Part shown: positions 31,461 to 38,290 of the stretch, in pieces
Position numbering within the stretch: the first letter of the stretch is position 1
Layout: each line of letters opens with the position of its first letter
Origin: WSXY01 sp038325105
Lineage (GTDB): Bacteria; Actinomycetota; Coriobacteriia; Anaerosomatales; Anaerosomataceae
Assembly (NCBI GenBank): GCA_038325105.1
Contig: JBBQIR010000009.1
Span: 1-46,031 of the forward strand
Length of the DNA: 46,031 nucleotides
Reading direction: 5' to 3'
The notes under the pieces: generated by a model
The model's database searches: none
Told to the model about the DNA's origin: nothing
Seen by the model: the letters and a program-made list of their open reading frames with translations, nothing else
Position numbers and translations under genes: made by a program

Positions 31461-32032
31461 CGGTCCAGCTCTTTTGATAGCCGCACGATGAGCGTGTCTT
31501 TGACCGCGACTTCGTCGGTGAGTAGTTCGATTGCATTCTCCAGTGCGTGGTTGCACGACTGGAGTTGCGCGACCTTCGTCTCGAGTTTGGCTACAAGCCG
31601 ATCGTTGTACTCGCGCAGGACCCCCACGTCCCCCGAGTTAGCGGTCGGCTTTCTTCCTCTCGTGGCGCTGCGCCGCTTGACGCTCTCGATGGCGTGAACG
31701 AGTTCGTGCGTCTCCATCGGCTTCCGGAAAAACGCGTCGGCGCCCAAAGACAGCGCAAAGGCCTCGTCGGCATCCTCTGTGTACGTGGCGCTGTAGAAGA
31801 TGAAAGGGACGCCCGAGAGCTGTGGGTCGCGCTGCCACTCGATGCAAAGACGGTAGCCGTCCATTCCGGGCATGAGGATGTCGGAGATGACTAGATCGAG
31901 CGGCTTCAGGCGCGCCACCTCAAGGGCCTCGTCCCCGCTGGATGCGGTAGAGACTTCGTGTCCCCGCGCGGCGAGTACCGAGTCGATCAGGTATCGCGAC
32001 GGAGCGTCGTCGTCGACAACCAGGATGTGCAT
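31448..32032 (-). CDS. Response regulator with C-terminal coiled coil, no output domain
   Basis: A 194-residue protein. The receiver domain (1-120) has the acidic pocket Asp7-Asp9 (ILVVDDDAPSRYL), phosphoacceptor Asp51 (VISDILMPGMDGYR), Ser81 (FIFYSATY) and Lys104 (FFRKPMET). The C-terminal 60 residues (REYNDRLVAKLETKVAQLQS and on) form a predicted coiled coil with no DNA-binding or enzymatic domain, so it may work by protein contacts or as a dimerised phosphate relay. A histidine kinase gene lies on the other strand 350 bp away beyond a tRNA, a plausible partner. The gene is convergent with rpoD, overlapping it by 13 bp. Confidence 0.88.
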   Translation of the reverse strand: MHILVVDDDAPSRYLIDSVLAARGHEVSTASSGDEALEVARLKPLDLVISDILMPGMDGYRLCIEWQRDPQLSGVPFIFYSATYTEDADEAFALSLGADAFFRKPMETHELVHAIESVKRRSATRGRKPTANSGDVGVLREYNDRLVAKLETKVAQLQSCNHALENAIELLTDEVAVKDTLIVRLSKELDRYSK

Positions 32033-32110
32033 CTCCGAGCCCCCAGGTGAAACGTTGAATACAGGTTAGTTAAGTATCTCCCTCCGAACCTTGTTAAAAC
32101 AAGAACGGAC

Positions 32111-32146
32111 ACAAAGAACAACGCCCCCCCACAGCGGAAGGCGTTG
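32111..32146 (-). terminator. Terminator of tRNA-Asn
   Basis: Reading the minus strand after the tRNA 3' end, a 7-bp stem CAACGCC / GGCGTTG (32119-32146) with a 14-nt loop is followed by TTCTTTGT. This has the shape of an intrinsic terminator and separates the tRNA from the response-regulator gene further on. Confidence 0.7.
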
Positions 32147-32155
32147 AAAAGTGGC

Positions 32156-32231
32156 TGGCTCCTCGGGTAGGACTCGAACCTACAACCCTCCGGTTAACAG
32201 CCGGATGCTCTGCCAATTGAGCTACCGAGGA
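32156..32231 (-). tRNA. tRNA-Asn (anticodon GTT)
   Basis: A complete cloverleaf with encoded CCA: acceptor TCCTCGG / CCGAGGA, D arm AGCTCAATTGGCAGAGC, anticodon stem-loop TCCGG-CTGTTAA-CCGGA with GTT, and T arm GTAGG-TTCGAGT-CCTAC. Discriminator is G. It has its own promoter upstream and terminator downstream on the same strand. Confidence 0.97.
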
Positions 32232-32272
32232 ATCTAGGTGTTACGCTCCGTGTAGGCCGCGGGCACCGACGC

Positions 32273-32302
32273 ATTATAGACGGAGCGCAGGCACCGACGC
32301 AA
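32273..32302 (-). promoter_or_regulatory. Promoter of tRNA-Asn
   Basis: On the minus strand, a perfect -10 TATAAT (32273-32278) is preceded by TTGCGT (32297-32302) at 18 bp. An 11-bp direct repeat, GGCACCGACGC on the plus strand, occurs at 32262 and 32290, so one copy adjoins the -35 and the other lies just downstream of the -10. CGCTCCGT (32244) and ACGGAGCG (32280) form an inverted repeat around the same site. Confidence 0.7.
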
Positions 32303-32385
32303 CGTGTGGGCAGGTAGCGTTTGCCGCAGTCTGGGTCACCTGCTACGCTTGCGAGCGTTCGCGAGCTTCCGGGGAGGGAAGCCGA

Positions 32386-34035
32386 TTGGCCAGGGCACGC
32401 ACATCGCGTCGTACTCTCATCGCTGTCATCGTCGCAGGGGTGAGTTTCGCGCTGCTCACGGTCATGGCGCTCCTGGCGTACCTGGACATGGAATCCCGGA
32501 CATTCGAATCGGCCCGTGCGCACACCGAGCGTGTCGCGCGTTCCGAGAGTCTCCTGGTGCAGTACTGGCTCGAGGAACGGGCTGCGGACATCGCCATCAT
32601 GGGCGAAGTCTCGCAGGTCCGCACGGAGTTTCCCAGGTTCCTCGCGGGTGACGAGAGCGCGAAGGCGTGGCTGGAAGCGCGACTCGAAACCGAACGCGTG
32701 ACGCGCAACTACTACAACGTGAGCCTCTACACGGTCGATGGTAAGCGTGCACTGTCGTTTGGCGGCGCGCATCCGACCGCCGACGCCGAGCATGCGGCAC
32801 TTGCGGCCTCGGTTGCGACACCGTCAGCGTTGACCATCATGACCTCACGGGCGGCGTCGACCGGGACCTACCACGTGACATGGTTTACGCCGCTCGTCGT
32901 CCACGAGGTGGGCAAAGAGCCCGTGGTAACCGGAGTGATCAGCTACGAGGCCGATCTGCGGCAGTACCTCAGTGGCGTGATGAAGCCCGAGCAGGCGCCG
33001 TGGCCAACGGTCATCGAGTTCCGTGTAGTCGATGCGGGCGGTGTCTTCACCGCGCCCTCGAACAACGATTTCTACTTCGAGTCAGCGCAAGGCGATTCCT
33101 CCACGGTGGCCGAGGCCATCAAGTCATCTGCCGTCGTGCCGATGAAGGGCGCCAGCATCTCTGCCGAAGTGCAGATGGCCGACGTCAGGAGCGGGCTTGC
33201 ATGGGCACGCCAGTCGGTCAGGCTCGCCGACGTGCTCACACTCGTGGTGTTCTCACTTTTCGTGTGGGCATACGCACGATCCGAGAAGAACCGGCTCGCG
33301 GAGATCGATGCTCGTGAGACCATCGCGGACGCACTCGCCACGCAGGATCGCTTCCTCGAAGCGATGAGTCACGATCTTCGCACGCCGCTTAACTCCATCA
33401 TCGGGTTCTCGTCGCTCATGGGCCGCGGACTTGCGGGTGAGATCACCGAGGAGCAATCCAGGCAACTCGGCATGATCGAGGCGAGTGGGCGTCACCTCCT
33501 GGCGCTTGTCACCGACGTCCTTGACCTGAGCAAGACGCGGGCGGGTGAGGAAAGTGTGCGTCCCGAGTGGATCGTGGCCACCGAACCCGTCGAGTTCGTC
33601 TCGGACGTGTTGGGGCCAGCGGTCGCAGAGAAGCGTCTCACATGGAGCGTCGATGTTCCGGTGAGCCTGGAGATTCGCACCGACCGCCGGCTGCTCGAGC
33701 GAATCCTGCTCAACCTTGCGGGCAACGCGATCAAGTTCACGCACGACGGCTTCGTGAAGATCACCGTTGCCGCAGTCGGGCCGCACGATGAGGTTGCCTT
33801 CACGGTCCGCGATTCAGGGGTCGGTATCACCGAGGAGTCCCTCGGCCTGATCATGCAGGACTTCCAGCAGCTTCAACTGCCGGGGCTGCTAAAGCCCGAA
33901 GGTCTCGGCTTGGGCCTCTCGATATGTGACACTACCGCGCGGCTGCTTGGCGGTCACATCGACGTGGAGAGTACGCCCGGCGTGGGATCTGCATTCACAC
34001 TCGTCCTGCCGAGGAACGCGGGTGGGGTTTCCTAG
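32386..34035 (+). CDS. Membrane sensor histidine kinase
   Basis: A 549-residue kinase. A first membrane helix (11-33) is followed by an extracellular sensor of about 245 residues, probably a Cache-like fold (VSLYTVDGKRALSFGG, TWFTPLVVHEVGKEPVVTGV), then a second helix (281-296). The HisKA domain carries His329 in AMSHDLRTPLNSIIGFS. The ATPase domain has ILLNLAGNAIKF, DSGVGI and GLGLGLSI. There is no receiver domain. The TTG start is set by GGGGAGGGAA 5 nt upstream. The stimulus is unknown. The nearest regulator is the coiled-coil response regulator across tRNA-Asn on the opposite strand. Confidence 0.92.
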   Translation: MARARTSRRTLIAVIVAGVSFALLTVMALLAYLDMESRTFESARAHTERVARSESLLVQYWLEERAADIAIMGEVSQVRTEFPRFLAGDESAKAWLEARLETERVTRNYYNVSLYTVDGKRALSFGGAHPTADAEHAALAASVATPSALTIMTSRAASTGTYHVTWFTPLVVHEVGKEPVVTGVISYEADLRQYLSGVMKPEQAPWPTVIEFRVVDAGGVFTAPSNNDFYFESAQGDSSTVAEAIKSSAVVPMKGASISAEVQMADVRSGLAWARQSVRLADVLTLVVFSLFVWAYARSEKNRLAEIDARETIADALATQDRFLEAMSHDLRTPLNSIIGFSSLMGRGLAGEITEEQSRQLGMIEASGRHLLALVTDVLDLSKTRAGEESVRPEWIVATEPVEFVSDVLGPAVAEKRLTWSVDVPVSLEIRTDRRLLERILLNLAGNAIKFTHDGFVKITVAAVGPHDEVAFTVRDSGVGITEESLGLIMQDFQQLQLPGLLKPEGLGLGLSICDTTARLLGGHIDVESTPGVGSAFTLVLPRNAGGVS

Positions 34036-34074
34036 GCACGGTGCTCCCTGTTCGGATTCTGGTTCGCTACCGTT

Positions 34075-34109
34075 TAGCTCGCTGGTATTGCATGGTGACT
34101 CGGGATTCC
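34075..34109 (+). other. Degenerate tRNA-like sequence upstream of the integrase (possible old att site)
   Basis: This stretch lines up with the 5' half of the tRNA at 35295: TAGCTC, then GGT, GC, TGG, GACTC, AT and CC match in order, about 23 of 34 positions with one gap. It lies 38 nt before the integrase start. It could be a decayed attachment site flanking the element on the left, or a chance resemblance; the match is imperfect, unlike fresh att repeats. Confidence 0.3.
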
Positions 34110-34146
34110 GGGACTACCATGGACCAGGGAAGAGCGGCGAGGGGTC

Positions 34147-35304
34147 ATGAAGAGCAGACGGGTGCGTGCCACGGTCGGGTCATGGCTCGACGAGTGGCTG
34201 CGAGTCTACGTCGTACCTCGCGCTCGCGATGGTGAACTCGCTCAATCGACGGTGTGCAGCTATCAGGGCATCGTCCGTCGCTACCTCAAGCCATCGCTTG
34301 GCGCAATCGAGCTCCGGCGACTCACGTCTGAACACGTCACCGCCCTCTATATCGAGATGGGCACACCGAAGGCCGAAGGCGGGTACGGGGTCTCGGTGCG
34401 CACACGCGAGTTCACCCATGCGGTGCTCCGGGCCGCCCTCGGCAAGGCGGTCGAACTTGGTCGTCTGAGCGTCAACGTGGTCGAGAAGGGGCGGGGCGTC
34501 GATCGCCCCAGGACACGCCGACACGTCGTTGCGGCACTCGATGAGCACGACGCGCTCGGTCTGCTCGCGATGCTCGCGGCAGCCGAGGGCTACGGCGAGC
34601 GGTTCTATCTCCCGGCGCTGCTCGGGCTAACGACCGGCATGAGGCGTGGAGAACTCCTGGCTCTGCGGTGGGATGAAGTCACCCTGCCGCCGGCCTCGGA
34701 ACCGGAGGCGTTCGGGATGATCACGGTGTCGCGAGCGTGGGATGCCGCGGCAGCCGACGGCTACGGCGCGCGCGCTCCGATCGACCGCTACCGAATCAGG
34801 CCGTGGCCAAAGAGCGGCGTGACCCGATATATCGACATCGCGCCCGAAGTCGTCGCGGTGTTGCGTGACGCACGGGCGGAGCACGACGAGCGCCGCAGGA
34901 CTGCGGGGGCGTCATGGACCACACACGCCAAGCGCTCCGACGGTTCGACGCTCGCGTGGGGCGAACTCGTCATCAGTAACGCGTGCGGAATCCCATGGTG
35001 GCCCGACTCGTTCACGAGCGCCTGGTGCGTGTGGCGCGACTCCCGGGGCCTCACGTGCAGGTTCCACGACCTGCGCGCGACGTCGGGTTCGCTCGCGCTT
35101 GCCGCCGGCGTGGATCCCGAGGTGGTGCGTCAGCGCCTCGGGCACCATTCGGCGGCGTTCTTCTTGGAGCGGTACGCGAAGGCCATGCACAAGGCACAGA
35201 AGCGAGATGCTGGTATTATGGGTAAGTTCGCCTCGCGCGCTGCGGTTCCGTGTCCGGAAGTCGGTAGCGAAGACGCGAGGAACGATGACGGCACGGGCCC
35301 GTAG
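34147..35304 (+). CDS. int: Tyrosine recombinase/integrase
   Basis: A 385-residue phage-type integrase. The N-terminal SAM-like core-binding domain covers about 10-105 (STVCSYQGIVRRYLKP, LRRLTSEHVTALY). The catalytic domain has Arg166 (TTGMRRGELLALRW), a likely Lys222 (WPKSG), His307 and Arg310 (FHDLRATSGS), His333 (LGHHS) and nucleophile Tyr343 (FLERYAKAM). All catalytic residues are present. ATG follows GAGGGG. The last codons, Gly-Pro-stop, lie inside the 5' end of the downstream CAU tRNA. No excisionase, replication or cargo gene accompanies it, so it is a solo integrase or the remnant of a larger element. Confidence 0.92.
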   Translation: MKSRRVRATVGSWLDEWLRVYVVPRARDGELAQSTVCSYQGIVRRYLKPSLGAIELRRLTSEHVTALYIEMGTPKAEGGYGVSVRTREFTHAVLRAALGKAVELGRLSVNVVEKGRGVDRPRTRRHVVAALDEHDALGLLAMLAAAEGYGERFYLPALLGLTTGMRRGELLALRWDEVTLPPASEPEAFGMITVSRAWDAAAADGYGARAPIDRYRIRPWPKSGVTRYIDIAPEVVAVLRDARAEHDERRRTAGASWTTHAKRSDGSTLAWGELVISNACGIPWWPDSFTSAWCVWRDSRGLTCRFHDLRATSGSLALAAGVDPEVVRQRLGHHSAAFFLERYAKAMHKAQKRDAGIMGKFASRAAVPCPEVGSEDARNDDGTGP

Positions 35305-35369
35305 CTCAACGGTGGAGCTGGGGACTCATAATCCCTAGGTTGCAGGTTCGAATCCTGCCGGGCCCACCA
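35295..35369 (+). tRNA. tRNA with CAT anticodon, probably tRNA-Ile2 (else elongator tRNA-Met)
   Basis: A full cloverleaf with encoded CCA: acceptor GGGCCCG / CGGGCCC, D arm AGCTCAACGGTGGAGCT with a short loop, anticodon stem-loop GGGGA-CTCATAA-TCCCT with CAT, and T arm GCAGG-TTCGAAT-CCTGC. Discriminator is A. The GACTCATAATC anticodon arm resembles tRNA-Ile2, whose C34 is changed to lysidine, more than elongator Met. The first 10 nt overlap the integrase 3' end. Confidence 0.9.
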
Positions 35370-35407
35370 CGCAAACACGTTCGCACCACCCGGAGGTGCG
35401 TCACCCT

Positions 35408-36514
35408 TTGAGCAGAGTCGCACGCAAACATGAAGCGAAGACACGGCGCGGCCGCTCGATCACGCTCCCCGTGGTCGCAGCTGTTGCCGTGGCGGTCGTA
35501 TCGATCATCGCCGGTGTCGCGCTTGGTGTCTTTCGCGCTCAGCCCGCCACCACAGCCGCCGTTGAGGTGCCGACCGGCACATCGATCGAGGCCTCGCTTG
35601 CGGCATCCGCCTCGGCCGAGTCGACCGGCACCGAGGTCATGGTGGAGGTGCCGGACGTGCGCGGCACGCTCGTGGACGAAGCCGACACGCTCCTCGTGCT
35701 CGCCGGCTTCGCCGTGAGTCGCGTGGCAACGCCGGCAGGGGAGTCGGCGACCGGCACCGTGCTCGCGCAGAGCCCGAACGCCGGCGCAGTGCTCCAGCGC
35801 GGCGACACTGTGACACTCACGTATGCCGAGTCGGCTGCGGCGATCACGTCGCAGTCCACGACCGCGAACGATCCCGATGCAACCCCCGGTGCGTTCGTGG
35901 TGTGCATCGACCCGGGGCATCAGGAGAAGGCCAATAACGAGCAGGAGCCGATCGGTCCCGGTTCCACTCAAAAGAAGGCGAAAGTGACCGGCGGTGCCAC
36001 CGGCACGGTCACCAAGCAGCATGAGCACGACTTCACGCTCGCCGTGTCGCTCAAGCTCAAGAAGGCACTCGAGGCCAGGGGCGTCACGGTCGTTATGACG
36101 CGCATGACAAGCGCGGTCGACATCTCCAACTCCCAGCGCGCGGCGATTGCCAACAAGGCAGGCGCGGACCTCTTCATCCGCATCCACGCCGACGGCTCCA
36201 CCAACGGCGACACCCGCGGGCTGTCCACGCTCTATCCCAAGGGCAACGACTGGGTCGCGCCGATCAGTGCCGAGAGTTACAAGGCCGGCAAGGCCGTGCA
36301 TGGAGCGCTCCTCACCACGACCGGCGCGGTCGACCGTGGTGTGGTGCCCAGGAGCGATCTTTCCGGCTTCAACTGGGCGAAGGTCCCGAGCATCGTCGTT
36401 GAGTGCGGCTTCCTGAGCAACCCCGTGGAGGACAAGTTGCTCGCGACCGCGGCGTATCAGACGAAGCTCGTGGACGGCATGACTCGCGGTATCATGGGCT
36501 ATCTCGAGCAGTAA
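35408..36514 (+). CDS. N-acetylmuramoyl-L-alanine amidase with PASTA domain
   Basis: A 368-residue exported or anchored wall hydrolase. A basic N-terminus precedes one membrane segment (about 19-42), then an Ala/Thr/Ser-rich stretch and one PASTA domain (EVPDVRGTLVDEADTLLVLAG to VLQRGDTVTLTYAES) that likely binds peptidoglycan. The Amidase_3 catalytic domain has zinc-site candidates His in IDPGHQ, Glu in KQHEHDF, and His in FIRIHADG, plus the catalytic Glu in IVVECGFLSNP. It cleaves the amide between muramic acid and the stem peptide. TTG at 35408 is chosen because GGAGG lies 11 nt upstream; a GTG at 35396 is inside that site. Confidence 0.9.
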   Translation: MSRVARKHEAKTRRGRSITLPVVAAVAVAVVSIIAGVALGVFRAQPATTAAVEVPTGTSIEASLAASASAESTGTEVMVEVPDVRGTLVDEADTLLVLAGFAVSRVATPAGESATGTVLAQSPNAGAVLQRGDTVTLTYAESAAAITSQSTTANDPDATPGAFVVCIDPGHQEKANNEQEPIGPGSTQKKAKVTGGATGTVTKQHEHDFTLAVSLKLKKALEARGVTVVMTRMTSAVDISNSQRAAIANKAGADLFIRIHADGSTNGDTRGLSTLYPKGNDWVAPISAESYKAGKAVHGALLTTTGAVDRGVVPRSDLSGFNWAKVPSIVVECGFLSNPVEDKLLATAAYQTKLVDGMTRGIMGYLEQ

Positions 36515-36538
36515 GCGTCGTCGATGCGGGGGAGAACC

Positions 36539-37270
36539 GTGCAGCAGGGGGACACAGGAGGCTTCGGGCGCGCGCTCAAGCGCGGCGCGCTGACCGGCCT
36601 CATCGTGGCGGTCGCAGCAGCCCTCGCGCTTGGCGCCTACAGTGTCACGCAGGGCGGGTTGCCCGGCGTGGGCTCGAGTGACCCGGACTCTGCCCTCATC
36701 ATGCTCGGAGTGCCCGACGAGAACGGCGACCTGGTCGCTCAGGCGATTCTTCGCGTTGACGGCATCGGCACCGATGCACCAACCACGTTCTCTGTGGATC
36801 CCACATCGTCGGTGACGATCGTGGGTACCTCGTTCGGTCACCTGCGCGATGCGTACGCCTTTGGCGGTGGCGCTCGCGTGGCCGAGGCGTACTCGCGCCT
36901 CTACGGCGACACGCTCCCGTATGTCGACTTCGGTCCGGCGGCACTTGAGTACGTCGTGGCCGAAAGCGGCGGCATCGAGCTGCGCATTCCCGCCGACATG
37001 AGCGTCTTTGACGGCGAGCAGCTCTCTACGTTCACGAGCGGCCCCGCACGCCTGAACGCAGGCGAAGTGCGCGCCGTGCTCAACGGAAGCGCCTACCTCA
37101 CGCTAGAGGAGCGCAGGGCGCTTCTAAGCGAGGTCGAGCGCGCTCTCGTTCGTCTCTGTGCTGAGTACCCGGGCGGCATCGAAGCCGCGATCGAGCGCGG
37201 CGAGATAACAAGTGATCTGTCGCGTGACGGCGTGCATGCCTTGCGTGGGGCGTGTGCGCAACTCCGGTAA
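36539..37270 (+). CDS. Divergent LCP-like envelope protein
   Basis: A 243-residue protein with an N-terminal membrane segment (LTGLIVAVAAALALGAYSV). The middle recalls the LytR-CpsA-Psr fold: FGHLRDAYAFGGGARVAEAY corresponds to the LCP segment with an Ala-Tyr-Gly-Gly motif, and LPYVDFGPAALEYVVAESGGIELRIP to the next strand-helix unit. The conserved arginines and the RDT/SIPRD motifs of active LCP ligases are missing or unrecognisable, so it may be a non-catalytic relative. LCP enzymes attach glycopolymers to peptidoglycan, which would fit the polysaccharide genes downstream. GTG at 36539 follows GGGGGAG; an ATG at 36524 has no ribosome site. Confidence 0.65.
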   Translation: MQQGDTGGFGRALKRGALTGLIVAVAAALALGAYSVTQGGLPGVGSSDPDSALIMLGVPDENGDLVAQAILRVDGIGTDAPTTFSVDPTSSVTIVGTSFGHLRDAYAFGGGARVAEAYSRLYGDTLPYVDFGPAALEYVVAESGGIELRIPADMSVFDGEQLSTFTSGPARLNAGEVRAVLNGSAYLTLEERRALLSEVERALVRLCAEYPGGIEAAIERGEITSDLSRDGVHALRGACAQLR

Positions 37271-37374
37271 GCGTGACCCTGTGCCGATAACGTGCTAGCA
37301 TCTCTTTGCATCGTGTGAGTTTAGGATGCGTTTTTGTCGTGCATGGAACGCACTGCGCTTAGGGGGGTCCCGGG

Positions 37375-38250
37375 ATGGTCGATACTTCAACGCACACGGA
37401 CACCGTGGCCAAGAGCCAACGGGGCGTCTACACGGCACTCGCACTCCTTGTTGTGGTTGTCGCGGCACTCGCCGTGGCCTACCTCTTCTTGGGTGGTGAC
37501 GAGCTTGTAGCGGACCTGCTGGGGGGCGGAACGCCGAAGCAGGCAACAGTTGTTGTCCCGCCGAAGCCCGCGACTGGCAGCACGGATACGAGCGACACGG
37601 CTGCAACCGATGACGCCGCCACAGCCGGTACCTCCGATGACGCCACGGACACCGCGACCGGCACCACGACCGGCGGCACAACCGGCACCACCACCGACAA
37701 CACTTCCAACGGCACCGGCACCGCGGCAAAACCGCCCACTGCCGACCAGGCCGCCCGCATGTACTGGGAGCAAGTCGCCAGCCAGGAGCAGATCACCAAG
37801 CTCGTGAACGGCGAGATCAGCGCCGTGAACATCGGGACTGTGACCAGGAGCGGCTCGACCGCGAACGTTCGCATCACCGTTTCTTACAAGGCCGGCGGTA
37901 CGCTCTCCGGCACCATGGTGCTTCGCAACTACAGCGGCACGTGGTACTTCTCGAGTATCGCGCGCGACGGCAACTCGCTTGCCACCAAGACCTCGAAGCC
38001 CGGCGACGCCGGTGTCGTAGCCACGATCGTGAGCCAGCAGGCCGCGAACCAGGCGATACCGCTCGGGATCATCAACGGCGGTTACAAGACCATCACCATT
38101 GTGAACAGCAGCAAGGGCTCCGGCACCGCCACGATCGGTATCACGCTTTCGGGTGGAACCTCTGCCAAGACGGCCGGTACCATCACGTGCGTGAGCAAGG
38201 TCATCAACGGCGAGAAGATGTGGTTCATCTCCTCGTTCGCTAAGAAGTAA
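37375..38250 (+). CDS. Membrane-anchored protein with Thr-rich linker, unknown function
   Basis: A 291-residue protein I do not recognise. Residues 17-39 form a membrane helix (VYTALALLVVVVAALAVAYL). Residues 55-125 are a Thr/Ala/Gly/Asp-rich low-complexity linker, probably spanning the wall. The C-terminal 165 residues look like two beta-rich domains with short repeats (VNIGTVTRSGSTANVRITVS and ITIVNSSKGSGTATIGITLS), suggesting an extracellular module. It starts with ATG after AGGGGGG, 104 nt from the LCP-like gene, and precedes the Wzz/BY-kinase by 40 nt. A role at the envelope is inferred from layout only. Confidence 0.6.
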   Translation: MVDTSTHTDTVAKSQRGVYTALALLVVVVAALAVAYLFLGGDELVADLLGGGTPKQATVVVPPKPATGSTDTSDTAATDDAATAGTSDDATDTATGTTTGGTTGTTTDNTSNGTGTAAKPPTADQAARMYWEQVASQEQITKLVNGEISAVNIGTVTRSGSTANVRITVSYKAGGTLSGTMVLRNYSGTWYFSSIARDGNSLATKTSKPGDAGVVATIVSQQAANQAIPLGIINGGYKTITIVNSSKGSGTATIGITLSGGTSAKTAGTITCVSKVINGEKMWFISSFAKK

Positions 38251-38290
38251 ACAGGTCCCCATCGTACGGATAGGATCGGAGACCGGACAC

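Noticed and set aside
34147..35304. Identification of the integrase as XerC or XerD
   Set aside because: It is about 85 residues longer, has phage-type spacing of motifs, and sits at a tRNA; Xer proteins are near 300 residues.
37308..37336. Terminator with GCATC/GATGC stem and TTTTTG after the LCP-like gene
   Set aside because: The stem is only 5 bp with an 11-nt loop, too weak to support.
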